From assembly GCF_018205975.1 (NCBI RefSeq), contig NZ_CP073577.1:1798001-1862000 (forward strand): DNA of 64,000 nucleotides, read 5' to 3'. Shown piece by piece: positions 63,743 to 64,000 of this stretch. The notes under the pieces were generated by a model, which did no database searches, had not been told where the DNA came from, and saw only the letters and a program-made list of their open reading frames with translations. Each line of letters begins with the position of its first letter. Position 1 is the first letter of the stretch. The DNA is from Erythrobacter sp. JK5 (lineage in GTDB: Bacteria > Pseudomonadota > Alphaproteobacteria > Sphingomonadales > Sphingomonadaceae). Both the position numbers and the translations under genes were made by a program.

Positions 63743-64000
63743 TTATCGCGGCGCCATCCGGATCGCGCCGTCGAGGCGTACGTCCTCGCCGTTGAAGTAG
63801 CCGGTTTCGATCATGCACATTGCCAGTTGCGCATACTCTTCGGGGTAGCCGAGACGCTTGGGGAACGGCACGCTGGCCGCGAGCGCTTCCTTCACTTGCG
63901 GAGGGGCGGCGTTCATCAGCGGGGTGTTGAAGATGCCCGGCAGGATCGTGTTCACGCGGATGCCTTCGCGCATCAGATCACGCGCGATCGGCAGCGTCAT
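63743..64000 (-). CDS. C-terminal part of an SDR dehydrogenase (cut at window edge)
   Basis: The visible 85 residues read [39 protein letters not shown] and [16 protein letters not shown], the typical C-terminal end of a short-chain dehydrogenase of the 3-hydroxyacyl-CoA dehydrogenase type II (HSD17B10-like) group. The N-terminal NAD motif and the catalytic Tyr-Lys lie beyond the right edge, so neither start nor full identity can be given. Co-directional with a crotonase gene, it fits a beta-oxidation role. Confidence 0.88.
   Translation of the reverse strand: MTLPIARDLMREGIRVNTILPGIFNTPLMNAAPPQVKEALAASVPFPKRLGYPEEYAQLAMCMIETGYFNGEDVRLDGAIRMAPR

Overview
The window is a continuous, high-GC, gene-dense bacterial chromosome segment. 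Gene content and order point to an alphaproteobacterium of the order Sphingomonadales, most likely Erythrobacteraceae. The main signs are the mraZ-rsmH-ftsL-ftsI-murE-murF-mraY-murD-ftsW-murG order with 4-bp overlaps, argS-SPOR-nagZ-scpA-scpB-tatABC, tamA-tamB next to bpt, glnB-glnA, and a Caulobacter-type cpa/tad pilus cluster. That placement is inferred from synteny; no database search was run. I saw no rRNA, tRNA, CRISPR array, insertion sequence or integrase.

Layout. 1-11183 (minus strand): division and cell wall (dcw) cluster, transcribed from mraZ toward murG, which runs off the left edge; murD carries an apparent 1-base frameshift. 11184-11563: the mraZ upstream region, with phased G tracts. 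11564-14118 (minus): a lipoprotein, a small membrane protein, cysteine synthase (also apparently frameshifted) and a 2Fe-2S ferredoxin. 14226-20579: DNA glycosylase, S9 peptidase, SDR oxidoreductase, pterin carbinolamine dehydratase, heme exporter CcmA-CcmB and membrane proteins. 20591-25309: a dispersed repeat, methionine aminopeptidase, an RsiV-like lipoprotein, an M17 aminopeptidase, an SH3-like protein and ArgC. 25321-27431: nitrogen control unit glnB-glnA with a sigma-54-type promoter and a strong terminator.

27440-36758: a secreted unknown protein, a GH24 lysozyme, the outer-membrane translocation pair TamB/TamA, and the Bpt aminoacyl-transferase. 36994-40918: threonine dehydratase, then a beta-hydroxyacid dehydrogenase overlapping an exported amidohydrolase. 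41048-41954: an unusual small locus with two tandem paralogous exported mini-proteins, each with its own terminator, the first preceded by a long stem-loop. 41958-48735 (minus): the argS to tatC operon (tRNA charging, SPOR protein, muropeptide recycling, condensin partners, Tat export). 48788-49603: the second copy of the dispersed repeat and a lipoprotein. 49706-52139: ispH, thrB, rnhA. 52204-54560 (minus): a DUF1508 mini-protein with a TTG start, a D-amino-acid-dehydrogenase-like enzyme and an alpha/beta hydrolase. 54673-62108: cpaA-B-C-D-E-tadB-tadC pilus genes, with no cpaF between cpaE and tadB. 62192-64000 (minus): a MarR regulator with a perfect palindrome at its start, an enoyl-CoA hydratase and the C-terminal end of an SDR enzyme.

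Most genes are housekeeping. The observations most worth following are the tandem mini-protein locus, the two-copy structured repeat, the missing CpaF motor ATPase, the MarR palindrome, and the two single-G deletions in murD and cysK, which look like sequence errors unless shown otherwise.
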